From assembly GCA_964569095.1 (NCBI GenBank), contig CAZMTB010000185.1, positions 1 to 5,251 on the forward strand: 5,251 nucleotides of DNA, read 5' to 3'. Positions within the stretch are counted from its first letter, which is position 1. Each line of letters begins with the position of its first letter. This DNA is from JALWSI01 sp964569095 [NCBI: uncultured Aquificales bacterium] (GTDB lineage Bacteria; Thermosulfidibacterota; Thermosulfidibacteria; Thermosulfidibacterales). The notes under the pieces are model-generated. The model was given only the letters and a program-made list of their open reading frames with translations. It was not told the origin of the DNA and made no database searches. The position numbers were made by a program, and so were the translations under genes. Positions 1-5,251 of this stretch are shown here, piece after piece.

Positions 1-805
1 CCACCTTGTCGGAGTAGATCATCTTGGACTGCTTCTTGCCGCGCTTTCTGCGCACCACGGCCCTGTAGCCATTCTTTAGGGTGGGCTTGAAGACGTAGTA
101 CTCGTCGGGGTTCACCTCTCCCTGCACGATCATCTCTCCAAGGCCGTAGGAACCGGTGATGTAGACCACGTCCCTGAAGCCGCTCTCGGTGTCTATGGTG
201 AACATCACCCCGCTGCAGGCCTTGTCAGAGCGCACCATCTTCTGGATTCCTATGGAGAGCCCCACCGAGAACTGGTCGAATCCCTTGTCGTAGCGGTAAG
301 AGATGGCCCTGTTGGTGAAGAGGGAGGCAAAGCACTTTTTGCAGGCGTCGATGATGGTCTTCTCACCCCTGATGTTGAGGTAGGTGTCCTGCTGGCCGGC
401 GAAAGAGGCGTCTGGCAGGTCTTCGGCGGTGGCAGAGGAGCGTACTGCCACGTCGGTGTCGGGACCGTACTTCTGGCAAAGCTTCTGGTAGCACTGGGTT
501 ATCTCCTTGGTGAGCTGCTCGGGGAACTCGGAGTGGTAGATGAGGTCCCGAATCTTCTTTCCGGTTACGCTGATGCTCTCGATGTCGTGGGTGTCGAGGT
601 TCTTCAGCACGTTCTGGATCTGTTCCCTCAGGTGGTTGTACTCCACCACGTCCCAATAGGCATCTACGGTGATTGCAAAACCGTCTGGAATGTTAATGCC
701 TTTTGGGGTCAGTTCTTGGAACATCTCCCCCAGAGACGCGTTTTTCCCGCCGACCAGGGGCAGGTCCTCCATGGTGAGCTCTTCGTACCACTTGATGTAC
801 TTCAT
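1..805 (-). CDS. ppsA: Phosphoenolpyruvate synthase, N-terminal 268 residues (runs off left edge)
   Basis: The enzyme converts pyruvate, ATP and water to phosphoenolpyruvate, AMP and phosphate in the cytoplasm and opens gluconeogenesis from pyruvate. Only the nucleotide/pyruvate-binding N-terminal domain lies in the window. Visible motifs are GGKNASLGEM at residues 19-28, RSSATAEDLPDASFAGQQDT at 122-141, a YRYDKGF segment at 170-176, SGVMFTIDTESGF at 198-210 and GLGEMIVQGEVNPDEYYV at 221-238, all typical of PEP synthases. The family is usually near 800 residues, so the phosphohistidine swivel domain and the C-terminal PEP-binding barrel lie beyond base 1. The ATG at 805 is chosen because a purine-rich Shine-Dalgarno precedes it and MKYIKWYEEL followed by the GGKNASLGE motif fits the family's usual N-terminus. 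It begins two bases after the hisD stop, so co-transcription is very likely. Pyruvate phosphate dikinase is the main alternative; the DTESGFRD and NPDEYYV context favours PEP synthase. Confidence 0.93.
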   Translation of the reverse strand, partial: MKYIKWYEELTMEDLPLVGGKNASLGEMFQELTPKGINIPDGFAITVDAYWDVVEYNHLREQIQNVLKNLDTHDIESISVTGKKIRDLIYHSEFPEQLTKEITQCYQKLCQKYGPDTDVAVRSSATAEDLPDASFAGQQDTYLNIRGEKTIIDACKKCFASLFTNRAISYRYDKGFDQFSVGLSIGIQKMVRSDKACSGVMFTIDTESGFRDVVYITGSYGLGEMIVQGEVNPDEYYVFKPTLKNGYRAVVRRKRGKKQSKMIYSDKV

Positions 806-807
806 CT

Positions 808-2136
808 CTATCCTCTCTCTCCTTTTTCAAAGGATGGATTTGGGACAACCCTTATCTCTATCGCTCGCTTATGAGCGAATAGCCTTTCTTCCTCAGCTAT
901 AGCCATCGCATGAGGTGCCAGTTCTTTGAATAGCCCCTCTTTTACCTGGATTATGCTTGATCTCTTCACGAAGTCTCCCGTGTGAAGGGGAGACGAGAAC
1001 CTGGCGCTTCCTCCCGTTGGAAGCACGTGATTGGGGCCGGCGATGTAGTCTCCAATGGGCTCTGTTGAGTGGTTGCCCAGGAAGACCGCCCCGGCGTTCT
1101 TGATGAGGGGCATCAGGCCCCATGGATCTTCTACCACTATCTCTAGGTGTTCTGGGGCGATTCCGTTGGCGAGTTCCGCCATCTCGTCCCTCGAGTTCAC
1201 CACGAAGACCGCTCCAAACCTCTCAATGGCCTCTCGGGCCACCTCTCCCTGGGCCTGGGGTAGCCCTTTCAACTGCCGCTCCACCTCTTCTGCCACCGCC
1301 TCTCCCGTCTCTCGGGAGGTGGTGACCAGGATGGAGGATGCCAGGGGATCGTGCTCGGCCTGTGAGAGCAGGTCGGCTGCCACGAAGGCGGGAACCGCAA
1401 TGTGGTCTGCCAGCACCAGAATCTCGCTGGGACCTGCTACCATGTCTATCCCCACGGTTCCAAACACCGTCTTTTTTGCCAGGGCGACGAATATGTTGCC
1501 CGGTCCAACGATCTTGTCCACCTTTGGTACGCTCTGGGTTCCGTAGGCCATGGCGGCGATCGCCTGGGCACCCCCTATTCGGAACACCTTGCTAACCCCC
1601 GCGATTGCCGCGGCGGCAAGCACCGTCTGGTTTACGAAGCCGTTGGGAGTGGGGGTGCACATGACTATCTCCTTCACCCCTGCCGCCTTGGCGGGGAGCG
1701 CGTTCATCAAGACCGACGAGGGATAGGAGGCACGGCCTCCAGGGACGTATATGCCCACCCTTTCCAGGGGGATCACACGCTGACCCAGTATGCTGCCGTC
1801 CTCCTCGGAGTAGAACCAGCTCTCCTCCCTCTGCCTGAGGTGGAACTGGAATATGCGTTCTGCTGCCACCTCTATGGCCTCTCTTAGCCCAGGGGAGAGG
1901 GAGTTCAGGGCGGCCTTCACCTCCTCCTGGGAGAAGGCGAATCCCGTCTCTTTTATGTCTATTCCGTCGAACCTCGCGGTGTAATGTGCCACCGCTTCGT
2001 CGCCCCTGGAGCGCACCTCCGCCAAGATGGAGTTCACGTCCTCCTGGAAGTGTGATTCGAAGGTCTCGCCCCTCTTCAGTATCTCCGAGAGCCTCTGGTT
2101 GAAGCCAGGGGTTCCGCTGAAGAACAGGGGTATCAC
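808..2136 (-). CDS. hisD: Histidinol dehydrogenase (442 aa)
   Basis: HisD is a zinc enzyme that oxidises L-histidinol through histidinal to L-histidine with two NAD+, the last two steps of histidine synthesis, in the cytoplasm. The length of 442 residues matches the family (about 430-440). Visible landmarks are RVGIYVPGGRASYPSSVLMN at 126-145, GPGN at 211-214 and IDMVAGPSEILV at 230-241. By alignment from memory to the enterobacterial enzyme, the zinc ligands are Q259 and H262 (LLSQAEHDP), D363 (IGDYIAGPNH) and H422 (FAHKRA), and the catalytic pair is E329-H330 (APEHLEI). All are present, so the enzyme should be active. The start is GTG at 2136; the only upstream in-frame room, back to a TAG at 2188-2190, has no ATG, GTG or TTG. 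No Shine-Dalgarno is visible before the GTG. The gene sits downstream of a strong promoter at 2334-2362 and two bases ahead of ppsA. No other his gene is in the window. Confidence 0.96.
   Translation of the reverse strand: MIPLFFSGTPGFNQRLSEILKRGETFESHFQEDVNSILAEVRSRGDEAVAHYTARFDGIDIKETGFAFSQEEVKAALNSLSPGLREAIEVAAERIFQFHLRQREESWFYSEEDGSILGQRVIPLERVGIYVPGGRASYPSSVLMNALPAKAAGVKEIVMCTPTPNGFVNQTVLAAAAIAGVSKVFRIGGAQAIAAMAYGTQSVPKVDKIVGPGNIFVALAKKTVFGTVGIDMVAGPSEILVLADHIAVPAFVAADLLSQAEHDPLASSILVTTSRETGEAVAEEVERQLKGLPQAQGEVAREAIERFGAVFVVNSRDEMAELANGIAPEHLEIVVEDPWGLMPLIKNAGAVFLGNHSTEPIGDYIAGPNHVLPTGGSARFSSPLHTGDFVKRSSIIQVKEGLFKELAPHAMAIAEEERLFAHKRAIEIRVVPNPSFEKGERG
811..824 (-). promoter_or_regulatory. 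Ribosome-binding site of ppsA inside the hisD 3' end
   Basis: Read on the minus strand, AAGGAGAGAGAGGA lies directly upstream of the ppsA ATG at 805. It offers two possible Shine-Dalgarno cores: AAGGAG (12-13 nt from the ATG) and GAGGA (5 nt away). The same bases encode the last hisD residues, EKGERG, before its TAG. The ppsA start therefore depends on sequence inside hisD, which points to co-transcription and probably translational coupling or ribosome re-initiation. Confidence 0.8.
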
Positions 2137-2149
2137 GGTGAGCGGTAAG

Positions 2150-2199
2150 GCGTTTTGCTTCTCTTTGTATGCAAGTCTCTCATCCCTCTAAAGCAACGC
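2150..2199 (-). repeat. Inverted repeat just upstream of the hisD start
   Basis: On the minus strand GCGTTGCTT (2199-2191) can pair with AAGCAAAACGC (2160-2150), giving 5 bp plus 4 bp separated by a two-base AA bulge and closing a loop of about 30 nt. The structure ends 13 nt before the hisD GTG. The loop holds the purine-rich run AGAGGGATGAGAGA. No T-tract follows it, so it is not a standard terminator. A role in hisD translation is possible but is inference only. Confidence 0.4.
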
Positions 2200-2307
2200 A
2201 AAGGTAAGGTGTAAAGAAGGTTCCTGAGGCCCGCCGGGGTGTCATCCCCCTCTTCCCCTCTAACACAGTTTGCTGCCAATCCACCTGCCTTCATGAACAG
2301 CTTAGAC

Positions 2308-2334
2308 AGCCTCCCAACCGAAGTATGGGTGGCC
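2308..2334 (-). other. Stable UUCG-tetraloop hairpin downstream of the antiporter
   Basis: The minus-strand RNA can fold as GGCC-A-CCCA-u-AC-UUCG-GU-UGGG-A-GGCU: ten base pairs (one G-U), one A-A mismatch, one bulged U and a C(UUCG)G tetraloop, a known very stable loop type. It begins 14 nt after the antiporter stop codon. There is no U-run after it (GUCUAAGC follows), so it is not a canonical intrinsic terminator. It may protect the 3' end of the antiporter message. Its upstream arm overlaps the -10 box of the hisD promoter, so only read-through transcripts carry the full hairpin. Confidence 0.5.
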
Positions 2335-2362
2335 TTATAGTGGCAGATTATCCTCCTGTCAA
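2334..2362 (-). promoter_or_regulatory. Sigma-70 type promoter for hisD-ppsA
   Basis: On the minus strand a perfect -35 box TTGACA (2362-2357) is followed by a 17-bp spacer (2356-2340) and a -10 box TATAAG (2339-2334), five of six consensus bases. Transcription would start near 2327, giving a leader of about 190 nt before the hisD GTG at 2136. The -35 box lies inside the last sense codons of the antiporter (Leu-Thr) and the spacer spans its stop codon, so hisD-ppsA can be transcribed independently of the antiporter. The boxes and spacing are seen directly; activity is inferred. Confidence 0.75.
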
Positions 2363-3298
2363 ATAGGTGAAGGAGAGTATTAGGAAAATAATATATGTGA
2401 TTAGGAGTATGGCACCGTCCAGTCTCGAAAGACGCCTTTTTATTCTGCACATGAGCATGAAGGCAATGGCCACTGCCACCATGTAGGGAATGGCAATCGT
2501 TCTGATCGTCGGAGACACCCCAACCTTGGCAAAGGTGAAGGAGAGCCCGGATATGAGCAGAATGTTTGCCACATTGCTGCCCACCACGTTTCCCAGCATG
2601 ATCTCTCCGTGGCCCTTGGCTGCCGAGGTGATGGTGACCCCGAGCTCCGGAAGCGAGGTTCCCACCGATATTATGATCAGCGCGATGAATCCGCTGTTAA
2701 CCCTTAGTATTTCTGCCAGCTTCAGGGCATGCTCCACGGCGCGGTTGGATCCGAGTATCACCATGGCCAGTCCCGCAATCCACAGAAGCACCCTTAGGGG
2801 CGTTATATTGTGCCTTTCCTCCTCCTCGCCCTCTGCCTTCTCTTCAGGTTCCCCTTTGAGAACGAAGAGGTAAAGTGCGTAGAAGAGCAGCATGACCACC
2901 CCTACCCAATGGGGTACAGTTGAGAAGAAGGATACGCCCCAAAGGGCAAGGGAGGCTATCACCATGGAAGCCATGGCAATGGCCTCTCTGCGGCTCCACG
3001 AGTCCAGAGGCCTGATCAGTATGCCCACTCCCGCTACCAGGGCGAGGTTCACCACGTTGCTGCCCACCACGGTGCCCACCATGATGGCTGGGGTGCCCTT
3101 CAGGATTCCTGCCACGGAGGCGGCGAGTTCCGGCAGTGAGGTGCCTATGGATACCACGGTTATTCCTATCCAGTAGGGGTGTATTGAGAGCCTCTCGGCT
3201 ATTGCCACTGCCCCTTCCAGGAAGAAGTCGGACCCTTTCAGCAGCACGAAGAGAAAGAAGAAGATGGAGGCGCCGTGGAGTAGTATCTCTCTTTCCAT
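2348..3298 (-). CDS. Sodium/calcium antiporter of the CaCA family (YrbG-like, 316 aa)
   Basis: This is an inner-membrane exchanger that by family would move Ca2+ (or a related cation) out in return for Na+ or H+. The length fits bacterial members (about 300-325). I count about ten hydrophobic helices in two inverted halves, roughly 7-35, 42-66, 71-94, 104-125 and 130-147, then 167-187, 202-226, 232-255, 264-284 and 293-313, joined by an acidic cytoplasmic loop at 149-163. Each half carries the alpha-repeat signature: SIGTSLPEL at 50-58 with VVGSNVVN at 77-84, and SVGTSLPEL at 211-219 with NVVGSNVAN at 237-245. The ion-binding glutamates E57 and E218 are present. The first repeat has GTVVGSN where GNVVGSN is more usual. 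The ATG at 3298 is preceded by a modest AAGG (5-nt spacing), and the protein starts directly with a hydrophobic helix. It is co-directional with hisD and divergent from the acyl-CoA synthetase. Ion specificity cannot be read with certainty. Confidence 0.93.
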   Translation of the reverse strand: MEREILLHGASIFFFLFVLLKGSDFFLEGAVAIAERLSIHPYWIGITVVSIGTSLPELAASVAGILKGTPAIMVGTVVGSNVVNLALVAGVGILIRPLDSWSRREAIAMASMVIASLALWGVSFFSTVPHWVGVVMLLFYALYLFVLKGEPEEKAEGEEEERHNITPLRVLLWIAGLAMVILGSNRAVEHALKLAEILRVNSGFIALIIISVGTSLPELGVTITSAAKGHGEIMLGNVVGSNVANILLISGLSFTFAKVGVSPTIRTIAIPYMVAVAIAFMLMCRIKRRLSRLDGAILLITYIIFLILSFTYLTGG

Positions 3299-3439
3299 GT
3301 GAACCTTGCCTACTAAAACCTGCCCGTGGTGGCAACCTCGTTCCCCGTCGACCCGGGTTAATAAAATGGCGGTTCTGGGGTGTTTCTTCTCTTTCCGCTT
3401 CTGCCTTCAAGGGATGTGCGATTTTGTGACAACTGGCAC

Positions 3440-3468
3440 TTGACCGGTATGGAGGGTGATGGTAATTG
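3440..3468 (+). promoter_or_regulatory. Weak promoter candidate for the acyl-CoA synthetase
   Basis: TTGACC (3440-3445, five of six -35 bases) is followed by a 17-bp spacer and TAATTG (3463-3468), which keeps the key first T and A of a -10 box but is otherwise poor. A TG dinucleotide at 3460-3461 sits in the extended -10 position and could compensate. Transcription would start near 3475, about 65 nt before the start codon, at the edge of the inverted repeat at 3470-3490. This is the best plus-strand match I found in the 240-bp divergent gap; I saw no convincing promoter for the antiporter on the other strand. Confidence 0.3.
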
Positions 3469-3469
3469 C

Positions 3470-3490
3470 AAACCGGGTTTTGAGAAACCC
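3470..3490 (+). repeat. Alternating AAACC / GGGTTT / AAACCC inverted repeat
   Basis: The sequence reads AAACC-G-GGTTT, then TGAG, then AAACCC. GGGTTT (3475-3480) can pair perfectly with AAACCC (3485-3490) across a four-base loop, or with the AAACC at 3470-3474 as a DNA palindrome. It lies 50-70 bp upstream of the acyl-CoA synthetase start, next to the promoter candidate. It may be a regulator-binding site or a small 5'-leader hairpin. No specific regulator is recognised. Confidence 0.4.
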
Positions 3491-3522
3491 ACTGGAGGGA
3501 TGAGACCCATTAAATCTTAGTT

Positions 3523-3530
3523 GAGGAGGT
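3523..3530 (+). promoter_or_regulatory. Strong ribosome-binding site that fixes the acyl-CoA synthetase start
   Basis: GAGGAGGT is close to a perfect anti-16S complement and sits 8 nt before the ATG at 3539. An in-frame TTG at 3521 would give a longer protein, but it abuts the Shine-Dalgarno (its G is the first base), so it cannot be the real start. Confidence 0.9.
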
Positions 3531-3538
3531 ATAAAGTT

Positions 3539-5215
3539 ATGGCCCAGATACCTGAGAACTATCTGCCCCCCCGTGAGTTGTGGCCGGACTACAAGATTCC
3601 CGAAGAGTTCGTGATGCCTGAGAACGTCAACTTGGCAGATTGCCTGGTTGACAAGCACATCCGGGCGGGGAAGGCCAACAACCGGGCAATCCTCTTTGGA
3701 GACAAGGTTGTGACCTACGGCGAGCTTCAGGAGGCCTCCATAAGGCTGGCCAACAGCCTGGCAGAGCTGGGGGTTGAGAAGCAGGACCGCGTCTCCATAC
3801 GCATGGTGAACTGCCCCGAGGTCTTGGCGGCCATCTTCGCGGTGATGAGGCTCGGTGCAATTCCGGTTCCCATGTCTCCCCTGTGGACCAAGGACGAGAT
3901 CGCATTCACCTTGAACAACGCCGAGGCCAAGTACATCTTTGTTAGCTTCCCTCTGTTGGAAGAGGTTGAGAAGGCCAGGGGTGACTTCCAGTTCACGAAG
4001 AACGTGATCGTTGTGGGTGGTCCTCCCAATACCGCCAAGGAGAAGAATATGCTCTCTTATGCGGAACTGCTCGATAAGGGGAGCACCACCATGATAAGCG
4101 AGTCAATGACCCCCGACGACATAGGGGTTATCCTCTACACCTCCGGAACCACCGGTCCTCCCAAGGGCTGCGTCCACTTCATAAAGGAGCTTTTGCCTGA
4201 GTGCTACCTGGTTAACAAGTACGTGTGGAGGTTGGTTGAGGGAGACATACTGGGCGGTTCTGCCCCCGTGTCCTTTGCGGCGGGCTTTGGAACCTTTGCT
4301 CTCATTCCATTCTACGCCGGGGCCACTGTCTCTCTCATGGGCAAGTTTGATCCAGACGACCTCATGTCGGTGATCCAGAAGCACAGGGTGACCGTGCTTA
4401 CCGGTCTTCCCACTGCCTACAGGCGTCTGCTTGCCATGGAGAACTTCAACGACTACGACATCAGCTCCGTGCGCATGTTCACCACCGGTGGTGATGCCCT
4501 TGGGAAGGAGACCTTTGACGCTTGGCTCGACAAGGTTGGTATTCCCATTTACGAGGGGCTTGGTGCCACCGAGATGGTTCACCTGATCACCTCCAACGCG
4601 GTGAACATGAGGCCCAAGGCGGGCTCCATAGGTATCGCCATTCCGGGCCACGACATCAAGATTCTGGACGAGGATGGCAACGAGGTTGCCCCTGGCAACA
4701 TCGGCAAGCTAACCTGCCAGGGACCCACGGGTGCCCTCTACTGGAAGCCCTACGCCGACGGCGAGAGGCTCATGAAGAACCAGACCGAGAGCATCTTCAA
4801 CGGCAGGGTGAAGCTGGGTGACGCTGTTTACATGGACGACGATGGGTACATCTTCTTCGTCTCCCGCGAGTCCGATATGATCAAGAGCTCCGGTTACCGT
4901 ATCGGTCCTGCCGAGGTGGAGGACGCCTTGAAGAAGCACCCCGCGGTGAAGGATGCAGGCGTTATCGGTTCTCCCGATCCAGTTAGGGGAGAGATCACCA
5001 AGGCCTACGTGATCCTGGCAGAGGGTTACTCTCCCTCCCCGGAGCTGGCCAAGGAGATAGCGGTATCGGTGAAGGAGCACATTGCCGTTTACAAGCAGCC
5101 CAGGGCGGTGTGCTTCTGCGACACCTTGCCCGTTACGCCTACTGGGAAACTCCTCCGCAGGGTACTGAAGGAGTGGGATGCCAAGAACAAGTACGAGACC
5201 ATAACCATTTCGTAG
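3539..5215 (+). CDS. AMP-forming acyl-CoA synthetase, 2-aminobenzoate/benzoate-CoA ligase-like (558 aa)
   Basis: The enzyme joins a carboxylic acid to coenzyme A via an acyl-adenylate, using ATP and releasing AMP and PPi, in the cytoplasm. All core ANL-superfamily motifs are visible: the P-loop LYTSGTTGPPKG at 199-210, YEGLGATEM at 338-346, the ribose-binding Asp in KLGDAVYMDDDGY at 425-437, the hinge region SRESDMIKSSGYRIGPAEVE at 442-461 (hinge D446) and the catalytic lysine K537 in PVTPTGKLLRR at 531-541. Subgroup hints are LPPRELWPDY at 9-18, APVSFAAGFGTF at 242-253, which lacks the His common in fatty-acid and acetate ligases, and the GPTG at 395-398; I recall these from 2-aminobenzoate-CoA ligases. 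The substrate could therefore be an aromatic acid, but this is inference. The start at 3539 is set by the strong Shine-Dalgarno. The gene is divergent from the antiporter. No terminator is visible in the 36 bases after its TAG, and no ring-reducing or other aromatic-degradation genes are in the window. Confidence 0.93.
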   Translation: MAQIPENYLPPRELWPDYKIPEEFVMPENVNLADCLVDKHIRAGKANNRAILFGDKVVTYGELQEASIRLANSLAELGVEKQDRVSIRMVNCPEVLAAIFAVMRLGAIPVPMSPLWTKDEIAFTLNNAEAKYIFVSFPLLEEVEKARGDFQFTKNVIVVGGPPNTAKEKNMLSYAELLDKGSTTMISESMTPDDIGVILYTSGTTGPPKGCVHFIKELLPECYLVNKYVWRLVEGDILGGSAPVSFAAGFGTFALIPFYAGATVSLMGKFDPDDLMSVIQKHRVTVLTGLPTAYRRLLAMENFNDYDISSVRMFTTGGDALGKETFDAWLDKVGIPIYEGLGATEMVHLITSNAVNMRPKAGSIGIAIPGHDIKILDEDGNEVAPGNIGKLTCQGPTGALYWKPYADGERLMKNQTESIFNGRVKLGDAVYMDDDGYIFFVSRESDMIKSSGYRIGPAEVEDALKKHPAVKDAGVIGSPDPVRGEITKAYVILAEGYSPSPELAKEIAVSVKEHIAVYKQPRAVCFCDTLPVTPTGKLLRRVLKEWDAKNKYETITIS

Positions 5216-5251
5216 CATCGGCATTATAGACTTGACCATTCGAGGCCGAAG

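Noticed and set aside
2308-2334. UUCG hairpin as an intrinsic terminator of the antiporter
   Set aside because: No U-tract follows the stem, and a strong promoter overlaps it.
2273-2346. A 74-nt stretch bounded by CTGCCA/TGGCAG that has the size of a tRNA
   Set aside because: Neither strand gives a proper T-loop, anticodon arm or D-arm at the right positions, so it is not a tRNA.
2290-2350. Resemblance of GCCACTATAAGG...GGGAGGC to the 3' part of a cobalamin riboswitch
   Set aside because: The conserved upstream core expected within the preceding 100 nt is missing (that stretch is antiporter coding sequence), and the 3' part does not match well.
2844-3410. Minus-strand open frame of 188 codons overlapping the antiporter start
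   Set aside because: It is an Arg/Gly/His-rich alternate-frame shadow of the antiporter with no recognisable domain.
3434-3448. TGGCAC as a sigma-54 -24 element
   Set aside because: The -12 position reads CGGT rather than TTGC, and no activator context is present.
3521-3538. TTG at 3521 as the acyl-CoA synthetase start
   Set aside because: It adjoins the GAGGAGGT Shine-Dalgarno; the ATG at 3539 has ideal spacing.
4103-4651. Long antisense open frames inside the acyl-CoA synthetase and hisD (for example 4103-4651, 1055-1546, 1402-1887)
   Set aside because: Each lies fully opposite a well-supported gene and has shadow-like composition; long antisense frames are expected in GC-rich coding DNA.
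5223-5237. TATAAT on the minus strand (5228-5223) and TTGACC on the plus strand (5232-5237) after the acyl-CoA synthetase
   Set aside because: The minus-strand box has no fitting -35 (CTTCGG at the right spacing), and the plus-strand -35 would need a -10 beyond the window, so neither can be supported.

Overview
This is a compact bacterial chromosomal segment of ordinary metabolic genes. It contains three co-directional minus-strand genes and one divergent plus-strand gene. The minus-strand genes, in transcription order, are a CaCA-family sodium/calcium antiporter (3298 to 2348), histidinol dehydrogenase hisD (2136 to 808) and the 5' part of a phosphoenolpyruvate synthase, ppsA (805 to beyond the left edge). 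The plus-strand gene (3539 to 5215) encodes an AMP-forming acyl-CoA synthetase that looks like the 2-aminobenzoate/benzoate-CoA ligase group.

The DNA is moderately GC-rich. AGG is the commonest arginine codon (about 12 of 22 arginines in the acyl-CoA synthetase by hand count). The promoter and ribosome-binding sites are of bacterial type. An anaerobe of the Desulfobacterota or Synergistota kind would fit the gene content and codon use, but the window has no taxonomic marker and this is only a guess.

Layout: hisD and ppsA are separated by two bases, and the last codons of hisD form the Shine-Dalgarno sequence of ppsA, so they are almost certainly one transcript. A near-consensus sigma-70 promoter (TTGACA, 17 bp, TATAAG) begins inside the last codons of the antiporter and points at hisD. 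It leaves a leader of about 190 nt that contains several inverted repeats. hisD starts with GTG and has no visible Shine-Dalgarno, which makes this leader the least explained part of the window. The 240-bp divergent gap (3299-3538) holds a weak promoter candidate, an alternating AAACC/GGGTTT/AAACCC repeat and a very strong ribosome-binding site for the acyl-CoA synthetase.

The genes do not form one obvious pathway. hisD does the last step of histidine synthesis, ppsA feeds gluconeogenesis from pyruvate, the antiporter exports calcium or a related cation, and the ligase activates an aromatic or other carboxylic acid. I found no mobile element, CRISPR array, tRNA, rRNA or new multigene system. 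The findings concern regulatory and translational details.
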